DNA from: Planctomycetota bacterium
GTDB lineage: Bacteria; Planctomycetota; Phycisphaerae; Phycisphaerales; Phycisphaeraceae
DNA: 6,466 bases
Direction of reading: 5' to 3'
Assembly (NCBI GenBank): GCA_029267795.1
Contig: JAJUHR010000107.1
Span: forward strand, 1 to 6,466
Shown here piece by piece: positions 1-6,466 of this stretch; the first letter of the stretch is position 1; every line of letters starts with the position of its first letter. The notes under the pieces were generated by a model. The model worked only from the letters and a program-made list of their open reading frames with translations, was not told the DNA's origin and made no database searches. The position numbers were made by a program, and so were the translations under genes.

Positions 1-1
1 A

Positions 2-238
2 GGTGAAGTACACGTACGCGTGCCCGCCCTCCCTCCACATGGAAGCGTTGCGGATCGTGCGCCGGCCTGCGTAGGTGTGGGCCGCGCGGTCCGGGACACC
101 CAGGTACGCCTCGACTTCGACGATCAAACCCGTCAGGCATGCCCCGTCGTGAACGCGCACAAGCCTCTGGCCCAGCAGTGCCGTCGCCAGCTCAACCGGG
201 TCGCGCCGGTAAAAATCCCTAGGCAGTCGATCGCTCAC
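2..238 (-). CDS. DNA-3-methyladenine (alkyladenine) DNA glycosylase, N-terminal part, cut by window start
   Basis: This is a base-excision repair enzyme of the AAG/MPG family, which cleaves the N-glycosidic bond of alkylated purines such as 3-methyladenine. The first 79 residues are visible and the gene runs off the left edge; family members are usually about 180-220 residues. They open with SDRLPRDFYRRDPVELA, then a conserved core VEVEAYLG...AAH, RRTIRN and HAYVYFT. An ungapped match to human AAG places the catalytic Glu125 at E43, Tyr127 at Y45, His136 at H54 and Tyr159 at Y77, so the active-site residues seen so far are intact. The start is taken as GTG at 236-238 because the conserved N-terminal RLPRDFY motif follows at once and no ATG lies close upstream in frame. 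No good Shine-Dalgarno is seen; a GGGGAGG lies too far upstream, at about 23 nt. The gene is transcribed away from the tRNA-Val and nothing suggests an operon with the signalling genes. The family call is firm; the exact start is less so. Confidence 0.9.
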   Translation of the reverse strand, partial: MSDRLPRDFYRRDPVELATALLGQRLVRVHDGACLTGLIVEVEAYLGVPDRAAHTYAGRRTIRNASMWREGGHAYVYFT

Positions 239-627
239 GCTTGAAGTGTAGTCGAACCTGCCTCCCCGGAAGGGTTGCCCTGCCCCAACCGCACGCCCGC
301 GATCTTAAAGTTCTGTCGCACTTCGGCGGGAACCGATCGAACTGGGTGCAGTTGATAACCCCCTTCCCGACTCAACAGAGGGCTTCGGATGAGGGATGGA
401 TCGATGATTTGCCGGGAGTTTCATCGCCTCACCCGGCCTCTCCTCAAGAAGGGGAGAGGGGTTTCAAAACCGGTTCTAAAATCCCCAAAATCCCAAAGTT
501 GTATGATGGGGGCAGGCCGAGAACGAATTACCATGGCATCGACCGATTCTGGTGGCCGCCCCAGCCTGCGACGTCGGGCGCGCACACCGAAGAAATCCCT
601 GCTGCTTGCCGGATAGGGCCCATCTTG
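239..627. other. Intergenic region between the glycosylase gene and tRNA-Val
   Basis: About 390 bp lie between the leftward glycosylase gene and the rightward tRNA gene, so the promoters of both should be here. I find no convincing -35/-10 pair for either; TATGAT at 502-507 is a fair -10 match but has no partner at proper spacing. The stretch holds one hairpin repeat at 437-459, listed separately, and a run of A/C-rich sequence at 462-500. A 27- to 37-codon plus-strand frame ending at 616 has no ribosome binding site or recognisable homologue and is not called. Confidence 0.6.
431..461. repeat. Small palindromic hairpin repeat, REP-like
   Basis: The sequence forms a perfect 7-bp stem, CCTCTCC at 437-443 with GGAGAGG at 453-459, around a 9-nt loop. 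It is preceded by CCTCACCCGG. The arrangement of a C-rich CCTCACCC segment followed by CCTCTCC, a short A/G-containing loop and GGAGAGGGG resembles a class of dispersed intergenic palindromes found in many GC-rich bacterial genomes; I recall this pattern from general knowledge and cannot search for copies here. There is no T-tract, so it is not a standard intrinsic terminator, and no neighbouring gene ends here. Only one copy is in the window. Confidence 0.45.
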
Positions 628-701
628 GGGCGATTAGCTCAGTTGGCTAGAGCGCTTCCCTTACAAGGAAGAGGTCACAGGTTCGAGCCCTGTATCGCCC
701 A
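628..701 (+). tRNA. tRNA-Val (anticodon TAC)
   Basis: All four arms fold without mismatches. The acceptor stem pairs GGGCGAT (628-634) with ATCGCCC (694-700), with discriminator A701. The D stem pairs GCTC (637-640) with GAGC (650-653). The anticodon stem pairs CTTCC (655-659) with GGAAG (667-671). The T stem pairs ACAGG (677-681) with CCTGT (689-693) around the loop TTCGAGC. The anticodon loop CTTACAA places TAC at 662-664, which reads GUA and other valine codons. The 3' CCA is not encoded and must be added by a nucleotidyltransferase. The gene stands alone: no second tRNA and no integrase gene are near, so nothing marks it as an attachment site in use. Confidence 0.97.
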
Positions 702-866
702 TTCCCGGTGCCGGGTCTGCTTCGCCGGGTTCCCGGTCGCGTACGGTAAACCTCGTGGGCCTCTTGCGAGCACGCTCGGCTGTTGTTGGGTCCTTCGACT
801 GTATTTGCATCGGTGTGGAAGGGGTTCGCCTCAACGACGCCAAGGCCGCAACTCCCAGCTCACTTT

Positions 867-3053
867 TCAAGGCCGTCTTGGGGCTCGGTTGGCCTTGTTC
901 ATGTACGACTCGATCAACGTGATGAGCTTCCCTGCGTCGATCGGTTTGGTGGCGTAGTCGTCGCAGCCGGCCGTCAAGCACTTCTCCCGGTCCCCCGACA
1001 TCGCGTGGGCCGTCAGTGCCAGGATCACCCCCCCGTACCCCCGTTCCCTGAGCATCCGCGTTGCCCCATATCCGTCCAGCTCCGGCATCTGCATATCCAT
1101 CAGGATGACGTCGTACGGCTCCCCCGCTTCCCACGCCGATACTGCCTTCTCGTACGCCGTCCGGCCGTTGTCCGCCACCGTCACCTGCACCCCTGCCCGC
1201 CTCAAGTGGTGCGAGATCAGTCGCTGGTTGTCCGGCCCGTCTTCCGCCAGCAACACCCGCCCCTTCAGCCGGGGCGCCGAGTCGTTGCCGGCCCCACCCT
1301 GCCCCACTGTCTCCCAAGTGCCTGCCGCCCCCACCTCGCTCGGCCTTTCGAGCAGCCGCACCCCCTCCAGTGGGCCTGTCTCCACCGTGAGCGTGAACGC
1401 GCTGCCCCGGCCCGGCTCGCTCTGCACCGTCACGTCGCCCCCCAGCATCTGCGCCAGCCGCTTCGTGATCGTCAACCCCAGCCCTGTGCCCCCGAAGCGC
1501 CGCGTCGTCGACGTATCCGCCTGCGTGAACGGCTGGAACAGCCTCGACATCTGCTCCGCCGTCATCCCGATCCCCGTGTCCACCACCCGCACACGTAACC
1601 GCGGTTCGCCCCCCGCCTCTCCCAGTTCCGCCTCGACCCGCACACCCCCCGTCTCCGTGAACTTGATCGCGTTACCCACTAGGTTCACCAGGATCTGTCT
1701 CAGCCGTGTCGGGTCGCTGCGGATCACCTCCGGCACCGGGCCCGTAAATTTCGCCTCCAACCCCAGGTTCTTCCCGAACGCTCGCGGCTGCATCAGCGAC
1801 ACCACTTCCAGGATGATCCGCCCCGGCGAGCACGCCACCCGCTCCACCGTCATCTTCCCCGCCTCGATCTTCGACAAGTCCAGGATGTCGTTGATCAGGC
1901 TGATCAGGTGATCCCCGTTGCGGCGGATGATCTGCACGCAGTTCAGCCTCTCGCTCCACGTCTGCCCCGCGTCCAGCAACAGCTCCGTATACCCCATGAT
2001 CGCCGTCATCGGGGTGCGGATCTCGTGGCTCATGTTCGCCAAAAACTCGCTCTTGGCCCGGTTCGCCCCGTCGGCGAGGCGTTGCGCCTCGTCCATGTCC
2101 TGCATCATGTTCATCGCGGCCCGGCGGGCGGCCTCGAGGTCCTCGGCACGCTGCCTCAGGGACCGGTTCGTCAGCTCCACCACCCGCGTGGCGGCCTCGA
2201 GCTCCTCGTTCTTGCGGTCCAGGGAGTGGATGGCCCGGTGCAACTGGCGGTTGGCCGCGTGCACCCGCTCGGAGCCCTGGCGGATCTTGCCGAACACCAG
2301 CACCAACCCCGCCAATCCCACCGAGCTCATGCCCAGCATGATGACCACGGTTCCCTGCAGGCCGGCGCGCACCTGATCCCTGACGTGGTCCAGGGGGTGG
2401 ATCAGCTCAAGCACCCCGCGAACGTCCCCCTCCTTCCAATCGGTCTTGGGGCTCTCGGGGTGGGTGTTGTGGCATTCGACGCAGCGGGCACGCATCTTGT
2501 CCGCGGTGGCGTAACGGATCGACGGCCGACCCTGATAGGTCTCGAACCGGTAGAACGGCAGGTCGGGGTTTTTCCGCAGCTCGGCCAAGGCGTCTCGCTC
2601 GAACTGATCGTGCGCTCCCCCCTCTTCTTTCCGCCAAGGGAAGGGGTGGTCGCTGTACAGCCGCACGAGCGTGCCGGAGGCCTGTTGCCCGATCCGCTTG
2701 CCCAGTTCCATGCTGAAGGTCGCGGGCAGGGGGATCGCGTCCGGCCTAGTCGCGTAGTCGTGGGTCACGGGGATCCCCTGTTGACGGGCCCGCATCACCA
2801 CCTCGTTGGTATACAACGTGCGGACCTCGGCTAATGCTTTGGAGAACAGCTCGGCGTTCTTGATCGCGGTGTTTTCCATCAAGGCCGTGGACAACCGGGA
2901 CAGGTGCCAGAACATCGTCGCGATGCCCACAATCAGCAGCACGGTCAAGACGACGATCGTGCGTTCATACAGCAGGTCCAGCCCGATCCGAGCGACCCGT
3001 GAGAAGAGCCGCGCCAGGGGCGATCGATGGTCTGTCGGCCGACTGAGGGTCAT
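867..3053 (-). CDS. Hybrid sensor histidine kinase with Tll0287/DUF3365 heme-c sensor and receiver domain
   Basis: This 728-residue inner-membrane sensor should autophosphorylate and pass phosphate to its own receiver. Order: short basic N-terminus; membrane segment at 31-51; periplasmic sensor at about 55-230 of the Tll0287/DUF3365 type; second membrane segment at 234-255; coiled coil at about 260-335; HisKA with H343 in SHEIRTP; HATPase with N box (N457, N461), G1 (DTGIGM, 492-497), F box (FQPFTQAD) and G2 (GGTGLGL, 521-527); receiver at about 598-720 with acidic pair E604/D605, phospho-acceptor D653, T681 and K703. The catalytic residues are complete. The sensor holds CVECH at 191-195 (bases 2469-2483), the CxxCH signature for covalent heme c, so redox, gas or ligand sensing is plausible. 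There is no PAS domain. The ATG at 3051-3053 has GAGGA about 9 nt upstream. The gene starts 60 bp after the Amt-fusion gene and probably shares its transcript. No separate response regulator or Hpt protein is in view, so the output is unknown. The domain call is firm; the signal is inferred. Confidence 0.95.
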   Translation of the reverse strand: MTLSRPTDHRSPLARLFSRVARIGLDLLYERTIVVLTVLLIVGIATMFWHLSRLSTALMENTAIKNAELFSKALAEVRTLYTNEVVMRARQQGIPVTHDYATRPDAIPLPATFSMELGKRIGQQASGTLVRLYSDHPFPWRKEEGGAHDQFERDALAELRKNPDLPFYRFETYQGRPSIRYATADKMRARCVECHNTHPESPKTDWKEGDVRGVLELIHPLDHVRDQVRAGLQGTVVIMLGMSSVGLAGLVLVFGKIRQGSERVHAANRQLHRAIHSLDRKNEELEAATRVVELTNRSLRQRAEDLEAARRAAMNMMQDMDEAQRLADGANRAKSEFLANMSHEIRTPMTAIMGYTELLLDAGQTWSERLNCVQIIRRNGDHLISLINDILDLSKIEAGKMTVERVACSPGRIILEVVSLMQPRAFGKNLGLEAKFTGPVPEVIRSDPTRLRQILVNLVGNAIKFTETGGVRVEAELGEAGGEPRLRVRVVDTGIGMTAEQMSRLFQPFTQADTSTTRRFGGTGLGLTITKRLAQMLGGDVTVQSEPGRGSAFTLTVETGPLEGVRLLERPSEVGAAGTWETVGQGGAGNDSAPRLKGRVLLAEDGPDNQRLISHHLRRAGVQVTVADNGRTAYEKAVSAWEAGEPYDVILMDMQMPELDGYGATRMLRERGYGGVILALTAHAMSGDREKCLTAGCDDYATKPIDAGKLITLIESYMNKANRAPRRP

Positions 3054-3059
3054 TCGAAC

Positions 3060-3105
3060 AGGTCCTCGGGTCCGGCGTGTGCCACCGCTACCACACTACC
3101 CGTCC
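3060..3105 (-). other. Inverted repeat in the Amt-kinase intergenic gap
   Basis: The 60-bp gap between the Amt stop and the kinase start holds a two-part inverted repeat. The outer arms are CGGGT (3067-3071) and ACCCG (3098-3102). The inner arms are GTGTG (3077-3081) and CACAC (3092-3096), with a 10-nt loop. The two stems are joined by an asymmetric bulge of 5 nt on one side and 1 nt on the other. There is no T-tract, so termination by the classical route is unlikely. It could set the Amt-to-kinase expression ratio through mRNA stability or partial attenuation, or be chance at this GC content. Confidence 0.3.
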
Positions 3106-3113
3106 GAAGGGGG

Positions 3114-4730
3114 CTAGCCGCAGGGGCGAGGCTCCCCTTCGCTTGGTGATCCGTGCACCGACGCGTCATTCGAACGGCTCTGTTTCTCGGCCTGTTCGAA
3201 CGTGAGATCGTACCGCGGGGGCAGTCCCAGCTCCCGGGACAGGTCGTTGATCTGCCTCTTGAGTTCGACCATGCGCAGCTCGCGGCCCACCGCCAGTCGG
3301 TTGAACTCCTCCAACTCCTGGATCGTTTGCTGGAGTTTGTCGCGAGACTGCTCCGCATCGATCACAGCGTGGGACAGCTTCTTGGTCGTCAGGTTCACCT
3401 CCCGCAACACGCGGTTGTATTGGGCGGCGATCGAGCCGACCTCGGTATGCGGGTCCACAGGCACGGGTTGCGAAAAGTCGCCGGTTTGTCGATGCAGTTC
3501 CATCTCGGCGAGCAGGTCGATCAGTTCGGTGGAGGAGCCGTGTTCGGCGATGTTCAGCCCGACGCGCTCCCCGTGTATGCTCACCCGCAGGGGCAGCACC
3601 TGGTTGAGCAGCTGAAGGATCAAGAACCCGCCGCCGAAAGCCCAAGCGAAGCACGCCCCCACCCCCTGGACCTGGATCAGCAACTGCTCCCAGCGTGTCA
3701 GGCCCGTGCCCCACTGGGCTGGGTCGCAGCACAGGGCCACCGCGAGCGTGCCCCAGACGCCACCGAAGGCATGGACGGGCACGGCGCCGACGGCGTCGTC
3801 GATTCGAAGCCGCCGCAGCAGCACGTCGCCAAGCAGGTACGCCACACCGCCACCCGCCCCGATGATCGAAGCCTGCAGCGGCGTGACGATATGGCAAGAG
3901 GCGGTCACGGCGACCAACCCCGCCAGGGCGCCGTTCATCACGTGTTCAACGCTGGGCCGGCGCTCCCACGCCCACGAGATGAACAGAGCCGTGTTGGCGC
4001 CGACCGCCCCGCCCAGGCACGTGTTGACCAAGATGCCCGGCACGCGGTCAGAAAACCTCAGCTCGCTGCCGCCATTGAACCCGAACCACCCCAGCCACAG
4101 CAGCAGCACGCCGAGGGTGGACATCGGCAGGTTGTGGCCGTGAATCGGCTTGGTCTGGTCGTCGAAGCGACCGGTGCGCGGGCCCAAGACGAGGACGCTG
4201 GCTAGCGACACCCAGCCACCGGTGGAGTGAACCACCGTAGAGCCCGCGAAGTCGATGAACCCCCGGCTGTTGAGCCAACCGGTCCTCGACCCGATGTCTG
4301 CCCCGCCCCAGGCCCAATGCCCGATCAGCGGGTAAATCAACGCCGACACGATCAGCGAAACCGCTACGTAAGCTGAAAAACGCATCCGTTCCGCCACGGC
4401 CCCTGAGACGATCGTCGTGGACGTGCCACAAAACACCAGTTGAAAGAAGAAAAATGCGGTCAGCCAAGCCGTCGTTTGCCCGCTAAAGAAAAACCCCGTG
4501 GTGCCCACCCAGCCGCCGCTGGTTTGGCCGAACATCAACGCATAGCCGACCGCCCAAAAGGCCCCCGCGGCGATGCAGAAATCGATCAGGTTCTTGATCG
4601 CGACGTTGATGCTGTTCTTGGCGCGGACCAACCCGCATTCGAGGCAACAAAACCCCGCCTGCATGACGAAGACCAGGATGGTGCAGGTGAGCACCCAAAG
4701 GACATCGATCGCCGAAGCATCGATCTGCAA
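3114..4730 (-). CDS. Ammonium transporter/sensor (Amt) fused to HAMP-like and coiled-coil tail
   Basis: This is an inner-membrane Amt/Rh family protein with an added cytoplasmic signalling tail. Numbering is from the TTG start (538 residues). The Amt core spans about 5-380 and keeps the pathway residues: F96 and F100 in FQLVF (AmtB F103/F107), W141, D160 and H168 in DFAGSTVVH, F218 and S222 in FGFNGGS, and H320 in VPVHAFGG, so the twin histidines are present. The usual Amt C-terminal signature ERVGLNIAEHG (about 388-398) follows. Beyond it come a HAMP-like segment (400-446, TEVG...QYNRV) and a coiled coil (449-502) with NRLAVGRELRM, a linker type usually placed ahead of kinase domains. No kinase, cyclase or phosphodiesterase is attached; the protein ends in a short polar tail. 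The frame stays open upstream to a TTG at 4991, but that extension uses codons such as AGG, CGA, ATA and ACA and lacks Amt-like residues. TTG 4728-4730 has GGAGG about 11 nt upstream and begins just ahead of the first helix, so I prefer it; ATG 4940 and GTG 4847 are alternatives. The heme-sensor kinase follows after 60 bp. The Amt call is firm; sensing rather than bulk transport is inferred. Confidence 0.9.
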   Translation of the reverse strand: MQIDASAIDVLWVLTCTILVFVMQAGFCCLECGLVRAKNSINVAIKNLIDFCIAAGAFWAVGYALMFGQTSGGWVGTTGFFFSGQTTAWLTAFFFFQLVFCGTSTTIVSGAVAERMRFSAYVAVSLIVSALIYPLIGHWAWGGADIGSRTGWLNSRGFIDFAGSTVVHSTGGWVSLASVLVLGPRTGRFDDQTKPIHGHNLPMSTLGVLLLWLGWFGFNGGSELRFSDRVPGILVNTCLGGAVGANTALFISWAWERRPSVEHVMNGALAGLVAVTASCHIVTPLQASIIGAGGGVAYLLGDVLLRRLRIDDAVGAVPVHAFGGVWGTLAVALCCDPAQWGTGLTRWEQLLIQVQGVGACFAWAFGGGFLILQLLNQVLPLRVSIHGERVGLNIAEHGSSTELIDLLAEMELHRQTGDFSQPVPVDPHTEVGSIAAQYNRVLREVNLTTKKLSHAVIDAEQSRDKLQQTIQELEEFNRLAVGRELRMVELKRQINDLSRELGLPPRYDLTFEQAEKQSRSNDASVHGSPSEGEPRPCG

Positions 4731-5121
4731 AGTCGAGCCCCCCTCCGGATCGACGAGAGGCCACCCGGGCAGCCCATGCCCCTTAAGGCGTCCACTCGCA
4801 GGCCCCAGAGAACCCGAAAAGATCGACCCGAACGCCGACTGGACCACCTTCCGGGCAGGTGTACCTCGCCTCTGAAGGCGGGACCCCATCCCTGGTCGCC
4901 TGACCTCCAAGGCATCGGCCACTATTGGCCAAAAGTCCATCTGAACAGACGGGTCCGACGGCTCGGCAACAAAGAGATAATGATGGGTCAAGCTCGCCTC
5001 ATGCGGCTTGATTCGCGGGACTATTCACAATAACCACTGCTTAAAACAAAACTTAATTGATATGAATCGTTTTTGGAACCGGCGCGCTCCCCGGCGGGTA
5101 TGGGACGCGGTGGTGCAGCCG
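4731..5121 (-). promoter_or_regulatory. Leader and probable promoter region of the Amt-kinase pair
   Basis: About 390 bp separate the aminotransferase stop from the preferred Amt start. Part of it, 5022-5078, is sharply AT-rich against the GC-rich surroundings and is the likely promoter site. I could not assign a confident -35/-10 pair, and I see no sigma-54 type TGGC-N8-TGC element that would point to NtrC control. The part at 4731-4991 is open in the Amt frame but its codon use looks non-coding. It includes a small CGCCT/AGGCG hairpin near 4871-4884 and the purine-rich GGAGGGGGG just before the TTG start. No known riboswitch was recognised, and no clear terminator for the upstream aminotransferase gene was found. 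Confidence 0.45.
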
Positions 5122-6465
5122 TCAGGTGTGAGCGGCCACAGGTTTGACGGAGCGCCTAAGCGCCTGGCCGCCGAGCCTCTTACCCACCTCCCATACCGGC
5201 CCAGGGAACCGGTGGCACGAAGCGACTACCTGTTCGAACGCGTCGGCAATCTGGTCGACATCCCGCTCGGTAAGCACCAGGGGCGGGATCAGCTTGATGA
5301 CGTCCTGGTGATGCCCCGCCACCTGGGCAAGGATGTGATGGTCTACCAGCAGCGGAACCAGGATCGCCTGGCAGAACAGGCTTTGGTCGAGGTTGTGCAG
5401 CAGCGACCAGCCCATCTTCAGGCCCAGGCTCAGCGCTCCCCGCGGGGGCCCAAACTCCACAGCGATCATCAACCCCTTGCCCCGAGCCTCCTTCACCAGC
5501 TCGTACCGGTCCACCATCGTGCGGAGCCGACCCAGCAACCGCTCGCCCATCCGCGCCGAGTTCTCGACCAGCCTCTCCTGACGCAAGACATGCAGCGACG
5601 CCAGCCCAGCCGCCATCGCCAAGTCGTTCTGCCCGAAAGTCGTCGAGTGCACCACACAGCGATCCAGGCTGGAGAACACCTTGTCGTGGATCCAGCGCTT
5701 GCTGAACACGGCCCCCACCGGCACATACCCGCCGGAAAGCGCCTTGGCGGTGACCATCACGTCCGGCTCGACGCCCCAGTGCTCCACCGCGAACATCCTG
5801 CCCGTGCGGCCGAAGCCGGTCTGTACCTCGTCGGCAATGAACACCGCCCCGTGCTTGTGGCACAGCTCCGCCGCCCCGGGAAGATAGCCGTCGCTAGGAA
5901 GGTTCACCCCCTTGCCCTGGATCGGCTCGACGATAAACCCGGCCACATCGCCCTTGGCCAGCTCCGCTTCCAGTGCCGCCAGATCGTTGAATGGGATCGC
6001 CGTGCAGTGCTGCAGCAGCGGCCCGAACCCCTGGCGGAACTCGCCGTTGCCGTTGATCGACAGCGACCCCAGCGTCAGGCCATGGAACCCCTTTTCGCAA
6101 TGCACGATCCGTGGCCGGCCCGTCGCCGCCCTGGCGTACTTCAAGGCCGTCTCCACACCCTCGGCGCCGCTGTTGGTAAAAAACACGGTGTTCAGTTCAC
6201 CGGGAGCGATCTCGATCAGCTGCTTGGCGAGGATCCCCGACAGCCGCGAGGTGCCCATCTTGATCAGGTTCGGCAGGTCCAGGTCCATCGCCTGTTTGAT
6301 CGCGTCGCGGATGGTGGGGTGATTTCTGCCGCAGCTGAACACCGCGTACCCGCCGAGGCAGTCGATGTAACGCTGGCCCTTCTCGTCGTACAGGTACGCT
6401 CCCCGCCCATGGGTGTAGCGGATGTCGTACCCCAGGATCTTCAGGACCTTCGCCAGCGCCGGGTT
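5122..6465 (-). CDS. Class III PLP-dependent aminotransferase, HpnO-like, N-terminus cut by window end
   Basis: This fold-type I, class III aminotransferase transfers an amino group using pyridoxal phosphate. The reading frame enters from the right edge: 447 residues are visible from NPALAKVL and the true start lies outside; an internal GTG at 6340-6342 should not be taken as the start. Visible landmarks, numbered from the first visible residue, are SGAEG (99-103) for cofactor phosphate binding, GFHG (126-129), E180 in VEPIQGKG, the PLP-nitrogen Asp D212 in ADEVQTGFGRTG, the Schiff-base Lys K241 in TAKALSGGYVP, and STTFG (274-278). The C-terminal part has a helical stretch with LFCQ, then VDHHILAQVAGHHQDVIKLIPPL and FPGPVWEVGKRL. 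That matches my recollection of the HpnO group, which makes aminobacteriohopanetriol, better than acetylornithine or ornithine aminotransferases. Substrate is therefore unsettled. It is co-directional with the Amt gene but about 390 bp away with an AT-rich stretch between, so probably a separate transcript. Class assignment is firm; HpnO identity is tentative. Confidence 0.88.
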   Translation of the reverse strand, partial: NPALAKVLKILGYDIRYTHGRGAYLYDEKGQRYIDCLGGYAVFSCGRNHPTIRDAIKQAMDLDLPNLIKMGTSRLSGILAKQLIEIAPGELNTVFFTNSGAEGVETALKYARAATGRPRIVHCEKGFHGLTLGSLSINGNGEFRQGFGPLLQHCTAIPFNDLAALEAELAKGDVAGFIVEPIQGKGVNLPSDGYLPGAAELCHKHGAVFIADEVQTGFGRTGRMFAVEHWGVEPDVMVTAKALSGGYVPVGAVFSKRWIHDKVFSSLDRCVVHSTTFGQNDLAMAAGLASLHVLRQERLVENSARMGERLLGRLRTMVDRYELVKEARGKGLMIAVEFGPPRGALSLGLKMGWSLLHNLDQSLFCQAILVPLLVDHHILAQVAGHHQDVIKLIPPLVLTERDVDQIADAFEQVVASCHRFPGPVWEVGKRLGGQALRRSVKPVAAHT

Positions 6466-6466
6466 G

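Noticed and set aside
503..616. Short basic plus-strand peptide (27 residues from ATG 533, 37 from ATG 503) just before the tRNA
   Set aside because: Arg/Lys-rich but with no Shine-Dalgarno, no recognisable family and a position where the tRNA promoter is expected; unsupported.
628..701. tRNA-Val as an integration site of a genomic island
   Set aside because: No direct repeat of the tRNA 3' end, no integrase and no mobile genes are visible in the window.
704..736. CCCGG/CCGGG-rich segment after the tRNA as a terminator
   Set aside because: Only 4-bp stems with small loops can form and there is no T-tract on either strand.
241..957. Long plus-strand frame (238 codons) crossing the tRNA gene
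   Set aside because: It reads through tRNA-Val and into the 3' end of the kinase gene in antisense; its translation has no domain and the tRNA structure explains the central part.
661..1317. Minus-strand frame starting with an internal methionine and ending GDTGLEPVTSSL
   Set aside because: The C-terminal peptide is the familiar artefact of translating the complement of a tRNA gene; the rest overlaps the kinase gene in another frame.
1908..2834. 308-codon plus-strand frame, and similar plus-strand frames over 3153-4205 and 4440-5033
   Set aside because: These are antisense to the kinase and Amt genes, which have clear domains and complete catalytic motifs; long antisense frames are expected at this GC content.

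Overview
This is a high-GC bacterial window. It carries four protein genes on the minus strand and one tRNA gene on the plus strand. No mobile element, phage gene or CRISPR array is visible. The lineage cannot be fixed from 6.5 kb. High GC, weak or absent Shine-Dalgarno sites, an Amt fused to signalling modules and a hopanoid-type aminotransferase would fit a planctomycete or another environmental Gram-negative; this is a low-confidence inference.

Layout from left to right. The left edge (2-238, minus) holds the N-terminal 79 residues of an alkyladenine (3-methyladenine) DNA glycosylase with a GTG start. An intergenic stretch of about 390 bp (239-627) follows and contains a CCTCTCC/GGAGAGG hairpin repeat. 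A clean tRNA-Val(TAC) gene lies at 628-701 (plus), and a 165-bp convergent gap separates it from the next gene. At 867-3053 (minus) is a 728-residue hybrid histidine kinase whose periplasmic sensor is of the Tll0287/DUF3365 type with a CxxCH heme-c site. Just upstream of it (3114 to about 4730, minus) is an Amt ammonium channel that continues past its normal C-terminus into a HAMP-like and coiled-coil tail. About 390 bp of leader and promoter sequence (4731-5121) separate it from a class III PLP aminotransferase (5122 to the window edge, minus), which is cut at its N-terminus and resembles the HpnO group.

The most interesting unit is the Amt/kinase pair. The Amt keeps the substrate-pathway residues of the family and then ends in modules normally found between a sensor and a kinase, but has no kinase of its own. 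The next gene, 60 bp downstream on the same strand, supplies a kinase plus receiver and a second, heme-based sensor. I read this as a probable ammonium-linked signalling operon, a split relative of the known Amt-histidine kinase fusions such as Ks-Amt5 of Kuenenia. Co-transcription and physical coupling are inferred, not shown.

Most other long open frames are antisense shadows of these genes, as expected at this GC content.
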